NCBI GenBank assembly: GCA_005808505.1
Contig: SYLX01000110.1
Coordinates: forward strand, 1 to 40,569
Direction: 5' to 3'
Length of the DNA: 40,569 nucleotides
Source: Bdellovibrionales bacterium
GTDB lineage: Bacteria; Bdellovibrionota; Bdellovibrionia; Bdellovibrionales; JAMPXM01
Part shown: piece by piece, positions 8,001 through 16,354 of the stretch
How the letters are laid out: every line of letters begins with the position of its first letter
How positions within the stretch are numbered: position 1 is the first letter of the stretch
The notes under the pieces: model-generated
Told to the model about the DNA's origin: nothing
The model's input: the letters and a program-made list of their open reading frames with translations, nothing else
The model's database searches: none
Program-made: the position numbers and the translations under genes

Positions 8001-8389
8001 AAACGACCCTCACCCGAGAGATCGTGATCCGGGCCATCCATCATCTAGAAAACTCCGCCCTCACTCCGGAAGCCAATCGCAATCTCTACGGCCGTTGCTA
8101 CGGCCGGCACGGTCACGACTATCACGTTCTTGTGACCGTTCGGGGCTCCGTGGACCCGATGAGCGGCTGGGTCATCAGTCGGGATGAACTTGACCACATC
8201 CTTCAAAGGGAGATCATAGCTCCCTACGATGGTGCGGATTTGAATCTTCACTTCCCGAACACGGCTTGCGAAGCCGTTGCTTTCGAGTTTTACCAAAGAC
8301 TTCGTCCCTTCCTTCCCGGACTCGTGAAGATTGGGGTTCAGGAGACGAGAAAAAACTACTTCGAATACCCTTCGGCCGCGCTCCCATGA
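7997..8389 (+). CDS. Divergent second PTPS-like protein with altered active site
   Basis: A 130-residue protein translated from the ATG at 7997, coupled by a 4-base overlap to the first PTPS gene, with GGAGG at 7984-7988. It keeps the zinc-type histidines (H15/H16, H38 and H40 in CYGRHGHDY), Cys34, and glutamates E92 and E116. The D-H pair that forms the proton relay in PTPS is changed: YDGADLN replaces LDHRHLN, so the catalytic His is gone. The region after the first histidines is also shortened. Its Cys-to-HGH spacing is that of QueD, unlike its neighbour. It may catalyse a different pterin step, act with the first protein in a mixed oligomer, or be a non-enzymatic subunit. Family membership is clear; function is open. 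Confidence 0.8.
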   Translation: MKTTLTREIVIRAIHHLENSALTPEANRNLYGRCYGRHGHDYHVLVTVRGSVDPMSGWVISRDELDHILQREIIAPYDGADLNLHFPNTACEAVAFEFYQRLRPFLPGLVKIGVQETRKNYFEYPSAALP

Positions 8390-8433
8390 AGCGAGACTAG
8401 CCCTGAAGCGGAGAGTTTGTTAAAAGCACCCAC

Positions 8434-9168
8434 ATGAAAGAACCGGTGCGACTCTCCAAAATCATGGCCGAACGTGGCCTTTGCTCCCGACGTGAAGCTG
8501 ATGAACTCATCGCCAAAGGATGGGTGAAGGTCGACGGAATCATCGTCGATCAGCTAGGGACTAAAATTTCTTCTGACGCGAAAATCGAACTCGCACCCCA
8601 AGCAAAATCCAACCTCGATCGTCTCGTCACGATCTTACTGAATAAGCCGATTGGCTACGTTTCGGGCCAGCCTGAGAAAGATTACGAGCCTGCCGTCCGC
8701 TTGATCACTCCCCAGAACCACGAAAAGGACGAAGACTCCAACCGCCGTCTAGAGCGTTATCACTTTGATGGTTTAGCCCCCGCTGGGCGTTTGGATATCG
8801 ACTCTCAAGGTCTCCTTGTTTTCACGCAAAACGGACAAATCGCGAAAAAACTAATCGGCGAAAATTCCGAGATCGAAAAAGAATACCTCGTCCGCGTTCG
8901 CGGCAATCTCTCCAAAGAGGGACTGAGACTTTTGAATTTCGGATTAGAACTCGACGGCGTGCCGCTTAAGCGCGCGCAGGTGACTTGGCAGAATGAGGAT
9001 CAACTCAAGTTCATCCTGACCGAAGGGAAGAAACGCCAGATCCGCCGGATGTGCGAGGCGGTCGGTCTGCAAGTCGCAGGCTTAAAGCGCGTACGCATTG
9101 GACGAGTGAAATTAGGCAAACTGCCCGAAGGAAAATGGCGTTTTTTACGGCCTGATGAAATGTTCTGA
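8434..9168 (+). CDS. Pseudouridine synthase of the RsuA/RluB/RluE/RluF family
   Basis: 244 residues. An S4 RNA-binding domain is at residues 1-50 ([21 protein letters not shown]). The catalytic domain carries [11 protein letters not shown] with the catalytic aspartate (the first D of RLD), then KEYLVRV, and near the C-terminus [27 protein letters not shown] and PEGKWRFL, all hallmarks of the RsuA subfamily. These enzymes isomerise single uridines in rRNA. The sequence around GRLD and the C-terminus is closest in style to RluF/RluB, but the target base cannot be decided by eye. It stands 45 bases after the PTPS-like gene, with no obvious Shine-Dalgarno site, and may share that transcript. Confidence 0.9.
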   Translation: MKEPVRLSKIMAERGLCSRREADELIAKGWVKVDGIIVDQLGTKISSDAKIELAPQAKSNLDRLVTILLNKPIGYVSGQPEKDYEPAVRLITPQNHEKDEDSNRRLERYHFDGLAPAGRLDIDSQGLLVFTQNGQIAKKLIGENSEIEKEYLVRVRGNLSKEGLRLLNFGLELDGVPLKRAQVTWQNEDQLKFILTEGKKRQIRRMCEAVGLQVAGLKRVRIGRVKLGKLPEGKWRFLRPDEMF

Positions 9169-9220
9169 TTCGCTCCGACAGCCGAAGACGCTTGTTTCTT
9201 CTCCTCCGTATCGAGACTGG

Positions 9221-10057
9221 TTACGGTCGCTTCTCTCCCCGAGCTTTCAGAGGTGGGAAATGACGCTCTAATTCATCCATCTCTGTTTCGGTGAACCCTG
9301 CCAGGCGTCTTGCTTCGCGCGCCAACCGCTCGCGTCTCGGCGCCAGACGGCAGATGGCGCCGATGCGCTCCCGAAACTCTTTTTCTGGATCCAATCTCTC
9401 AGCTTCCGCCACGCGCCGAAACCAGACGCTGCCGAAAAGAACGTGACCCACTTCTTCGGTGACGATCACCTTCACGGCTTCGCCTACCGCTTTGTCTCCG
9501 ACTCCCGTAAGCCGCCGCAGAATAGAATCACCCGCATCAAGGCCTGAGCCCTCGAGATAGCGGTGCACGATCAGAATGCGGTCGAGCAGCGTGTCTTCTC
9601 GTCCAACCGTGTTCCAAAGGCCCAAGTGAACATCCCAATGGCCCCAGCGAAATCCGAGAGAATCGAGCGCCCTTAAGCAGAGCTTGAGATGCTCGCCTTC
9701 GCTGGCCGCAATTTCGGCGAGTTCTTGACGAAAATCTCGCGGCGCCTCCGGAAACTCATTCAACGTCCGTACGGCAAGCTCCATCGCCTGAAGTTCAATG
9801 CTCGCAAGATCATGTAGCAGGCGCGCCTGACCTTCGCGGCTCGCCAGGCCCGGCTTTGCCGGAAGTGCCGCCGTCGGAACAACTCTGACATCCCGCCCGA
9901 GCACAAAGTCCCGCGTCACTTGCGTCCGATTCAGGCCCTCCGTTAAAGCATGAGGCAAGTGTCTGAGCTTTTCACCGATATCCTGGATCGCAAACCAATC
10001 GATCGATTCAGTAGAGGAATAGGGCATTTTGGTCTCATGAGCCTTGTTGATGATCAT
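9221..10057 (-). CDS. DUF455 ferritin-like protein
   Basis: About 278 residues. The helical core holds ferritin-like iron-site glutamates and histidines: AIELQAMELAVR-like helix (LLHDLASIELQAMELAV), EIAASEGEHLKLCLRAL, and VIVTEEVGHVLFGSVWFRRVAE, the typical E-x2-H pairs of DUF455 proteins. This family, related to MiaE-type ferritin-like enzymes, has no settled function. The open frame continues to 10129, but the first residues there look non-native; the ATG at 10057 and another at 10030 are both possible, and a GAGGAG directly precedes the former. The gene stands alone between convergent and divergent neighbours. Confidence 0.8.
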   Translation of the reverse strand: MIINKAHETKMPYSSTESIDWFAIQDIGEKLRHLPHALTEGLNRTQVTRDFVLGRDVRVVPTAALPAKPGLASREGQARLLHDLASIELQAMELAVRTLNEFPEAPRDFRQELAEIAASEGEHLKLCLRALDSLGFRWGHWDVHLGLWNTVGREDTLLDRILIVHRYLEGSGLDAGDSILRRLTGVGDKAVGEAVKVIVTEEVGHVLFGSVWFRRVAEAERLDPEKEFRERIGAICRLAPRRERLAREARRLAGFTETEMDELERHFPPLKARGEKRP

Positions 10058-10213
10058 CTCCTCTGTCGTGCCATTCTGCGGCAGCTTTGCGCAAACAGAA
10101 AAAATCTGGACATCAAGACGGCCAGACAACTACGTTGAAAAGCTCGGCTTTTGTGACAAATCAAGCCAAGACCTGCCGAGCGCAACATCAACCCTCAGCA
10201 CGAGCGAAGGACC

Positions 10214-10921
10214 ATGGGAAAAAGTTGGAAGAACCCGATGATGGCGGCAAATGCCGCTAAAAAAGGAGCCAAAATCACCAAGCTCGCGCGCGAAATCCAA
10301 GTCGCCGCGAAACTCGGAGGCCCTGATCCCGAAACGAATAATCGCCTTCGTGCCGCCATCGACGCTGCTCGCGAGGAGTCCGTTCCGAAAGACACGATTG
10401 AGCGCGCGATCAAAAAAGGCGCGGGACTCGATGCCGGAGCAGCGCAGATCGAGGAGATCAGCTACGAAGGATACGGCCCCCATCAAGTTGCGATTATCGT
10501 CGAATGCCAGACGGATAACCGCAACCGCACGGCTAGCGAAATTAAAAACATCTTCAATAAAAATGGCGGCCGCATCGGCGAGGTCGGTTCCGTTGCGTGG
10601 ATGTTTGATCGCGTAGCGATGGTTGAGGGATCAAATCCCAATCTCAAAGATGCCGAAGAAGACGCTATCGAAGCAGGCGCCAACGAAGTGGAGAAAGTCG
10701 GCGAAGCGAATTATCGTTTCTACGGTGAACCTACCGACTTGAAATCGATCGAGACCGCACTTTCGGGCCGCGGATGGAAAATCACTTCCGCCGAGCTCAG
10801 CTACAAGGCTAAGAACCTGGCGGAAATTGGTGAAGCCGAGAAGAAAGAAGTCTTCGAATTCATCCAAATTCTGGATGATAACGACGACACCCACCGAATT
10901 CACGCGACCGTAGATCTCTAG
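10214..10921 (+). CDS. yebC: YebC/TACO1 family protein
   Basis: 235 residues, the usual length for this family. The start MGKSWKNPMMAANAAKKGAKITKLAREI, the segment NNRLRAAIDAAREESVPKDTIERAIKKG, and YEGYGPHQVAIIVECQTDNRNRT followed by NIFNKNGGRIGEVGSVAWMF are family signatures. YebC proteins were described as transcription regulators; more recent work ascribes to them, and to mitochondrial TACO1, a role on the ribosome during translation of proline-rich or otherwise stalling sequences. The N-terminal residues differ from the more common MAGHSKW by reading MGKSWK. The gene is a single unit. Confidence 0.95.
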   Translation: MGKSWKNPMMAANAAKKGAKITKLAREIQVAAKLGGPDPETNNRLRAAIDAAREESVPKDTIERAIKKGAGLDAGAAQIEEISYEGYGPHQVAIIVECQTDNRNRTASEIKNIFNKNGGRIGEVGSVAWMFDRVAMVEGSNPNLKDAEEDAIEAGANEVEKVGEANYRFYGEPTDLKSIETALSGRGWKITSAELSYKAKNLAEIGEAEKKEVFEFIQILDDNDDTHRIHATVDL

Positions 10922-11000
10922 GTGTTAGCTAGTTCTGTCGTTCCCCACTCGAGATTCGAGAGAAGGCGGCCTCAGCCAATGCAGCCGGTCGCTTTCTTCT

Positions 11001-11477
11001 CTAAGCCCGACCCAGTTGGATGAGAGCCTGGTAAGCTTGAGCATAATACAAAATTTGTTTAAGCATGGCGTAGAGACCGTTTGCGCGCGAAGGCGAAAGA
11101 TGCCCCTCAAAGCCCAAGTCTTTCAAAAATTGCGGCGACGCTTTTAGAATGTCTTCGGGTTTCGCGTTTGAATAAACGTCTAAGAGAACGGCGGCCAATC
11201 CCTTTACGATCATCGCGTCACTATCGGCCTGAAGCAACACGCGCTTATCTGGAGAAAGGGTTGCGTGAAGCCAGACCTGGCTTTGGCAGCCCTTCACTTT
11301 GTACTTCTCATCAACCAGATCCGCCGGAAACTCCGGCATCTTTTTGCCGCGCTCGATGAGCTTTTTATAACGCTCCTCCCAGCCTGACATACGTGAGAAC
11401 TCGTCGACAAGCCGCTGACCGCGCGCTTCGACTTCATTAGAGGTTGTGGACAAAGGAGTACCGTTTGATTCCGCCAT
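11001..11477 (-). CDS. sufE: SufE family sulfur-acceptor protein
   Basis: 158 residues. The family motif VKGCQSQVWL places the sulfur-accepting Cys64 in its usual loop; flanking segments (WEERYKKLIERGKKMPEFPADL, ADSDAMIVKGLAAVLL, LSPSRANGLYAMLKQI) all match SufE. SufE takes sulfur from the cysteine desulfurase SufS and passes it to the SufBCD scaffold for iron-sulfur cluster assembly. No other suf genes are in this window. The gene follows the cysteine-cluster protein gene by 20 bases on the same strand, so the two are probably co-transcribed. Its start lacks a good Shine-Dalgarno site; TAGGGT seven bases upstream could act as one or as a -10 box. Confidence 0.93.
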   Translation of the reverse strand: MAESNGTPLSTTSNEVEARGQRLVDEFSRMSGWEERYKKLIERGKKMPEFPADLVDEKYKVKGCQSQVWLHATLSPDKRVLLQADSDAMIVKGLAAVLLDVYSNAKPEDILKASPQFLKDLGFEGHLSPSRANGLYAMLKQILYYAQAYQALIQLGRA

Positions 11478-11497
11478 GCGCGCGACCCTAGCACAAA

Positions 11498-12157
11498 TTA
11501 GGTTTCAAACCCAAGAAGCTCTTCCACCTCGCGGTCACTGAGACTGAGTCCTTTTTCGTAGCAGCGTCGAAAAAAACCTTCTTTGTCGTCGCCGAATTCG
11601 AACCATTCGCCCGTCGCAGCAACCACATCCGTTTCGTCTTTCGTAAGCCCAAGCTCCCAGAGAACACAGTGTGCAAGAGTCCATTCAACGAGGTTAATGC
11701 TCTCTTCGGACTTCTTCCATTTGTGCGGTGATAGCGAGGATCGACAAAAATAGTTCGCGCAGACGCCTGGCCGAAACTTCCAGATTCCGCAGTTGTTTTC
11801 TAAGCGATCAAAGAAGGGACAAAGAAGCTCCGTGGCCTGACCAAAAGCTTCTACACCCAAGGTGCTCCGTAGCTCCTTCCAGCCCTCCGATGCCCGAAGA
11901 CCGAGAGGAGAAACATTAGCCGTCGTGAGAGCCGAACGAAGTTTATTGAGCGTTGCAGGATGACCTTCGTGAAAAATCGCACCAATCACAAAGTTCGGCA
12001 GGAAGGGAAAAAACGTACAGCACTTCAAGTCAGCTCGATACCGCTCCTTCATTGCGCAGTCGCCGCAGTCGAGCGCTTCTCCCAGACGGTCTTCCAGAAT
12101 CGGCGGCGGACCTAACCAACGTTCATAAAATGGGGCGTAGCGGAGGGGTTTGCGCAT
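11498..12157 (-). CDS. Cysteine-cluster protein (YkgJ/UPF0153-like)
   Basis: 219 residues with two groups of four cysteines: C31, C34, C46, C47 (CGDC then KCC) and C113, C123, C133, C138 (CPFF, NNC, GVC, YFC). This eight-cysteine pattern is that of the putative zinc- or iron-chelating YkgJ family, here with a longer C-terminus. A metal or iron-sulfur cluster site is likely; the reaction is unknown. Co-location with sufE supports an iron-sulfur link, by inference. The start is fixed by a clean promoter upstream (TTGACA-16-TAAGAT) and no Shine-Dalgarno site. Confidence 0.75.
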   Translation of the reverse strand: MRKPLRYAPFYERWLGPPPILEDRLGEALDCGDCAMKERYRADLKCCTFFPFLPNFVIGAIFHEGHPATLNKLRSALTTANVSPLGLRASEGWKELRSTLGVEAFGQATELLCPFFDRLENNCGIWKFRPGVCANYFCRSSLSPHKWKKSEESINLVEWTLAHCVLWELGLTKDETDVVAATGEWFEFGDDKEGFFRRCYEKGLSLSDREVEELLGFET

Positions 12158-12168
12158 GGGAAAGTGTG

Positions 12169-12196
12169 ATCTTATTCACCATCCCTTTAGTGTCAA
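12169..12196 (-). promoter_or_regulatory. Sigma-70 promoter for the cysteine-cluster/sufE operon
   Basis: Read on the minus strand, TTGACA (12196-12191) and TAAGAT (12174-12169) are spaced by 16 bases, and the ATG follows the -10 box by 11 bases. No Shine-Dalgarno site is present, so the message would have almost no leader. Confidence 0.6.
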
Positions 12197-12343
12197 TTCT
12201 TTAGGCAACCGGAGAGCGGAGTTACGTTTTCGCCGCCATCGTGGTCCAGAAGCTAGATTCCGTCGGTCTTTAAAAAACTCGTCAAATCAAGATGTTATGT
12301 TGCATTCTCGATTTGAGAATTGAGGCCAGCTCGTTGCAATGAA

Positions 12344-12381
12344 ACTCCTGTATATAGCGGTGCAAGTGCGACCGCAGGAGT
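12344..12381 (+). promoter_or_regulatory. Hairpin that could sequester the ribosome-binding site
   Basis: ACTCCT (12344-12349) pairs with AGGAGT (12376-12381), and GCGGT (12357-12361) pairs with ACCGC (12371-12375), giving 11 base pairs with a GTATATA bulge and a 9-base loop. The right arm contains the Shine-Dalgarno site AGGAG of the next gene. TATATA in the bulge might alternatively be a -10 box; transcripts from there would lack the left arm. Confidence 0.45.
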
Positions 12382-12389
12382 CAGTTGCA

Positions 12390-12668
12390 ATGACAAAAAA
12401 TCTGATGTTTCTCGCCGCCCTTTCGGTCTTGACCCTCGGCGTTTCAGTTAGCGCGCAAGCGAAGGAAGCGAGCACTTGCAAAGTCTCAACGAACGACATC
12501 GGCACGATCGTCGGCAAAGGTCGTTCGCCTTCAGCCGCCTTCGAAGATGCGGCCACGAAGTGTTTCGAACGTCGTGAGCAACTCCACAGGATGAAAAAAG
12601 GTCAGTCTTTCGATGAAGACACTGGTCTTGCCGTGATCGACTCCTGCGCCAACATCAAGTGCGGCTAA
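12390..12668 (+). CDS. Small secreted protein with four cysteines
   Basis: 92 residues from the ATG at 12390, nine bases after the AGGAG site. Residues 1-24 form a clear signal peptide ending SAQA. The mature part is about 70 residues with Cys at TCK, KCF, SCA and KCG, likely two disulfides, plus the segment GKGRSPSAAFEDAATKCFERR. No family was recognised. An in-frame ATG at 12339 would add 17 residues and hide the signal peptide; it lies in a direct copy of the 10-base sequence that holds the real start (GTTGCAATGA at 12333 and 12384). Small disulfide-bonded periplasmic proteins of this kind may be enzyme inhibitors or envelope-stress factors, but nothing here shows it. Confidence 0.75.
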   Translation: MTKNLMFLAALSVLTLGVSVSAQAKEASTCKVSTNDIGTIVGKGRSPSAAFEDAATKCFERREQLHRMKKGQSFDEDTGLAVIDSCANIKCG

Positions 12669-12742
12669 AGGATTTTTTCCTTCACCCGTTAGATGAAAAA
12701 TGTCATAGATAAGGAGACTCTTCTCTTACGCTTGAGGTCGAA

Positions 12743-12952
12743 ATGGGCATCATGAAAGCCATCGGAGATTTTTTGTTCGGTAAAGACCCTGACATCTTTG
12801 ATGAAAAGGGCAACGTTCGCCATAAGTTCCCCGAAGAGAAATGGCAAAAATGGAATGAGCGCCTCAGCGGCAATCCGGAATATGATTGGCGTAAGCACGG
12901 TGCTAAAGAACGCGCTCAAAAGTCGGGCGATCGCTCTCCCCAGAAACCCTAA
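12743..12952 (+). CDS. Small hypothetical cytosolic protein
   Basis: 69 residues, charged and without signal peptide: an amphipathic start (MGIMKAIGDFLFGKD), then DEKGNVRHKFPEEKWQKWNERL, tryptophan-rich, and a basic tail. GAGGTCGAA precedes the ATG. The stop codon TAA shares two bases with the stop of the convergent CCA-transferase gene (CTAA). No family was recognised; the codon pattern and ribosome-binding site support a real gene. Confidence 0.65.
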   Translation: MGIMKAIGDFLFGKDPDIFDEKGNVRHKFPEEKWQKWNERLSGNPEYDWRKHGAKERAQKSGDRSPQKP

Positions 12953-14262
12953 GTCACCGCCGCAGTTTTAAGCCAAGTGAGGGCTTCTTCGCGATTTGCG
13001 AGTCGTCCCTCTAATTGCATCAGATAAGACTCCTGCAAAAGCTCGCCTAGCTTTGGCCCCGGCATCAAGCCGCACGTTTTCGCATCGTCACCGCTGAGAA
13101 ACGGTTTTGGTTTTCGTTTTTGCGGTCCGAGCCGCTGGATCCAAAGTTTTTCGATTTTCTTCTCGCGCTCTGTCGGTGCGCGACTCAACTTTCCTAGCGT
13201 CTCGGCACAGCGCTCAACCACACCAGCTAATTGAAGCGCAAGCTTTGCATCGTTATGCGTGAGCAAAAGAACGAGTTCGCCTTCACGCGCGCCACTTGGT
13301 GACAGGAATTTTCGGTGATTGCGAAGTGCAAAGAGAACGCTATCGATCAGCTTGTTTTCGAGTTTCAGATCGCGCGAAAAATGGGTTCGCAATTCTTTCT
13401 CTTTTCCCTCTTGGTAAAGCGGATAGAAGAAGAGCGAAAACCAAAGGGCCGACCAATCTAACGGAGTTATAGAGGCCGTGTTCGCATCAGAACTCGAGAG
13501 AATCACCGAAGCGACTTCAAACCTTCGGAGCCAAAGCGTTTCCTCTAGGAACACGGCTCGGGCAAGCTCCGGAAAAAGGGCTCGCAACAGTCCCGTATAC
13601 AAAAGAAGGCTCAAGCCTGATTCGAGAGCTTGCGATTTGAAAAGCTTCGTAAGCTCATCGCGCACCCGCTCGCGACTCACAACGTTTACATCATTCGCCC
13701 GCCGGATCACGACTTCAAGTGTCCGTGGGGCGATTTCGAAATCGAGCTGAGCCGCGAAGCGAACCGCTCGCAGGATGCGCAGCTTATCTTCTTCAAATCG
13801 TTGATCTGGGTCGCCGACGGTGCGAATCACACGTTTCTTGATGTCGTCTTGGCCGCCGACAAAGTCGATCACTTGCTGAGTTTCAAGATCGTAGAAAAGC
13901 GCGTTGACGGTAAAATCTCGTCTTTGCGCGTCTCGCTCGGGCGTCGAGAAGCGAACTCCTTCGGGTCTTCGCCCATCTTTGTATTCAAGGTCTTCTCTGA
14001 ACGTCGCGATCTCTAGCTGAAAGCCATCGAAAGGCAAAATCGTTACGCCGAATGCTTTTCCGACCGTGAGCGCACTCGGAAACAGGGCACTGACTTCATC
14101 GGGATTAGCATCGGAAGCGATGTCAAAGTCATTCGGGGTCCGGTCCATGAGAAGATCACGGACGCACCCGCCAGCGAGAAGTGCTGCGTGGCCCATTTGC
14201 CTTAACCGCGAGCAGACCTCTTTGACAGCACTCCATTGTCTGTGTTCTTCAAAGACCTTCAT
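12949..14262 (-). CDS. CCA tRNA nucleotidyltransferase / poly(A) polymerase family
   Basis: 437 residues, class II nucleotidyltransferase. The nucleotide-binding GGCVRDLLMDRTPNDFDIASDA (GG-x-RD and the D-x-D pair of catalytic aspartates) is at residues 32-53, RRDFTVNALFYD at about 115-126, and EDKLRILRAVRFAAQLDFEI, the tRNA-binding neck region, at about 158-178. The enzyme adds or repairs the CCA end of tRNAs. The C-terminal 200 residues are less conserved, and no HD phosphohydrolase motif was seen. PcnB-type poly(A) polymerase and CC-adding enzymes share these motifs, so the exact specificity is open. It starts 28 bases from the divergent queG. Confidence 0.88.
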   Translation of the reverse strand: MKVFEEHRQWSAVKEVCSRLRQMGHAALLAGGCVRDLLMDRTPNDFDIASDANPDEVSALFPSALTVGKAFGVTILPFDGFQLEIATFREDLEYKDGRRPEGVRFSTPERDAQRRDFTVNALFYDLETQQVIDFVGGQDDIKKRVIRTVGDPDQRFEEDKLRILRAVRFAAQLDFEIAPRTLEVVIRRANDVNVVSRERVRDELTKLFKSQALESGLSLLLYTGLLRALFPELARAVFLEETLWLRRFEVASVILSSSDANTASITPLDWSALWFSLFFYPLYQEGKEKELRTHFSRDLKLENKLIDSVLFALRNHRKFLSPSGAREGELVLLLTHNDAKLALQLAGVVERCAETLGKLSRAPTEREKKIEKLWIQRLGPQKRKPKPFLSGDDAKTCGLMPGPKLGELLQESYLMQLEGRLANREEALTWLKTAAVT

Positions 14263-14290
14263 CCCTAAACGCTAATGAGGGCCTGAGAGT

Positions 14291-15382
14291 TTGTCTAGCG
14301 CCAACCCCACCCCGCAAACGCTCACTGCAAAAGTCTCGACCGTTCTCAATCATGAGGGGTTCCCGCACCACGGCTTTACGGCCCTCACCACGCCCGTTTC
14401 GATCCATCTCTATGAGGCTTGGCTCGCCAATGGGTATCAGGGAGAGATGCAGTATCTCGAGCGTCATCTAGAGCAAAAACGAAGCCCAGAGAGTTTACTT
14501 CCCCGAGCGCAGAGCGCGATCGTCGTCACTCAGAATTATGTTCCACACCCGGCACCGGCACCAGCGTGGCCCGTCGCGGACCAACTCTGGATCGCGAGCT
14601 ACGCTCGAGGCCGCGACTACCATCATTTTTTGAAAGAAGGCTTGGAGCGCGTCATTCGATCTCTAAAAGCCCAATTTCCCGGAGAAGAGTTTGTCTGCTT
14701 CGCCGACTCATCACCCGTGCTCGAGCGAGATCTAGCCGCCCGTGCGGGATTGGGCTGGATAGGCAAGAACACCTGCTTGCTCTCTAGAGATCGTGGAAGC
14801 CTCTTTCTCATCGGCGAAATCTACACGACGCTCGCCTTCGAAACGGCACAACTTCAAACTCGCGATCACTGCGGCAGCTGCACGCGTTGCCTTGAGATTT
14901 GTCCGACCGGCGCTCTCGTGAATCCTCGTGAACTAGATGCAAGAAAGTGCATCTCGTACCTAACGATTGAGTCGCGCGAAGTTCCGGACGTTCATTTGCG
15001 CGAGAAGATCGGCGGCTGGTTTTTTGGCTGCGATCTCTGCCAAACCGTCTGCCCTTGGAATCAAAAAGTTTACTCCCGCGAACGTCTTCAAGCGCTTCAT
15101 CCGGAGCCCAATTCAGACCGCCAAGCGCTTATTCGCGATCTCAGTTGGATTCTGAGTTCAAGTCACCGGGGGTTAGAAAAAGCATTTCGCGGAACACCCT
15201 TACTACGCGCGGGTGGCTTTGGTTTAAAGCGTAACGCGCTGATCGTTTGCGCGAATCTTGGAATAATCGAATGTCTAGGTGAAGTTGAAAAACTCATCGA
15301 ACGCGAGAATGAAAACGAAGCTTCAAACAAGAAACTGCTTGAGCTTGCGCGCTGGACGCGGGACCAACTTTCAGCGAAATAA
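14291..15382 (+). CDS. queG: Epoxyqueuosine reductase QueG
   Basis: 363 residues from a TTG start; no ATG or GTG lies near the domain start, and GAGAG precedes it closely. The cobalamin-binding part includes DSSPVLERDLAARAGLGWIGKNTCLL; two ferredoxin-type [4Fe-4S] motifs follow, CGSCTRCLEICPTGAL and GCDLCQTVCPWN. A helical HEAT-like C-terminus ends the protein. QueG reduces epoxyqueuosine to queuosine in the anticodons of four tRNAs. The other queuosine genes are not adjacent, although the PTPS genes at 7.5-8.4 kb belong to the superfamily of QueD. Confidence 0.95.
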   Translation: MSSANPTPQTLTAKVSTVLNHEGFPHHGFTALTTPVSIHLYEAWLANGYQGEMQYLERHLEQKRSPESLLPRAQSAIVVTQNYVPHPAPAPAWPVADQLWIASYARGRDYHHFLKEGLERVIRSLKAQFPGEEFVCFADSSPVLERDLAARAGLGWIGKNTCLLSRDRGSLFLIGEIYTTLAFETAQLQTRDHCGSCTRCLEICPTGALVNPRELDARKCISYLTIESREVPDVHLREKIGGWFFGCDLCQTVCPWNQKVYSRERLQALHPEPNSDRQALIRDLSWILSSSHRGLEKAFRGTPLLRAGGFGLKRNALIVCANLGIIECLGEVEKLIERENENEASNKKLLELARWTRDQLSAK

Positions 15383-15394
15383 ATTTCGCTCCCG

Positions 15395-16354
15395 TTAATC
15401 GCCGATCAGAAGCAGATCTTGAGAACAAAGACGCGCGAAAGCCTTATGAAGCTCACCTTCCTCGAGATGAGTTTCTCGCAAGGCCTCGCGAAGGATGTCG
15501 TCTTTCGACGATCGAGGATTTTCGTGCACTTGATCGAGAAGGGCTGCCGCAAAAACGTCAAGACTCGCTTCGTGAACAATGCCTTTGGTCCGAAACCAGC
15601 CTTGAACTCGGGGTCTTCCCTCTTCCTCAAACTGCACGAGCTGTAGCGTTGGGTTTGCGATGACGCTTTTGAGAGACAGTCTTTCCCTCTCAAGCTTTTC
15701 GTCTTGCGGTGAAAAGAGCGCTCTCAAGTAAGCCCAGTCGAAGGCAAAAGCTTCGGCGACTTCCCGTTTTTTCTGCCTTCGCAAAAATCCTGCAAAAAAT
15801 CTTAAGCCTTCAAATGCAGTATCAAAAGCATCGGGGAGCTCGCGCGCGTAAGCACTCAAGGACTCGCGCAGTTCGGGATCGAACATTAAAGAAGATGCGC
15901 GCGGAAACGCCTCGCGAAAGAACCTGACGTAGTCGGTAACGCTCTTCTCGTCTGTGAATGGAATTCTTTTCTCGTCGAGTCGAATTTCGATCGGTTCACT
16001 CAAGTTAAAAGATTTAAAGAGACTGGAGGCCAATTCGCGCTCAGCCGATGAGACCACGAAACAGAGTGGCTTCGGCGTTTTCTCAATCCAGTGGCGCGCG
16101 GCCATGCGGCCGATCTCGCTTTCTACGCGGTCCATCCTGAGAAGAATGGGATCAACGTACCAAACAATTTTCGCCCGATGTTGAGTTGCCGTCGAGGTTT
16201 CAAGGATCCGTTCAATCACTTCTCTGCCGGGCCCGCCGATTGAAACGACAAAGTCCAAGGAGAGATGAATTTCAGAAGCCAGCCGAGCGGCAGACGCATC
16301 GACCCAACGATTGGGCTCGAGCACGGGCGTCGGTCGACGCAAGTCGGAAATCAT
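15395..16354 (-). CDS. Hypothetical protein, operon partner of the SRPBCC protein
   Basis: 319 residues, soluble, no signal peptide or membrane segment. Alternating alpha/beta content suggests a Rossmann-like N-terminal half (LDFVVSIGGPGREVIERILE, AKIVWYVDPILLRMD, PKPLCFVVSS), and the C-terminal 70 residues look like a winged-helix or tetratricopeptide-like helical bundle (RSSKDDILREALRETHLEEGELHKAFARLCSQDLL). No family was recognised. Its ATG overlaps the TGA of the upstream SRPBCC gene by four bases, so the two are translated together and probably work together. Confidence 0.7.
   Translation of the reverse strand: MISDLRRPTPVLEPNRWVDASAARLASEIHLSLDFVVSIGGPGREVIERILETSTATQHRAKIVWYVDPILLRMDRVESEIGRMAARHWIEKTPKPLCFVVSSAERELASSLFKSFNLSEPIEIRLDEKRIPFTDEKSVTDYVRFFREAFPRASSLMFDPELRESLSAYARELPDAFDTAFEGLRFFAGFLRRQKKREVAEAFAFDWAYLRALFSPQDEKLERERLSLKSVIANPTLQLVQFEEEGRPRVQGWFRTKGIVHEASLDVFAAALLDQVHENPRSSKDDILREALRETHLEEGELHKAFARLCSQDLLLIGD

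Noticed and set aside
12339..12389. Upstream in-frame ATG as start of the small secreted protein
   Set aside because: It would put 17 polar residues before the signal peptide and has only a distant GAGG; the ATG at 12390 has AGGAG at good spacing.
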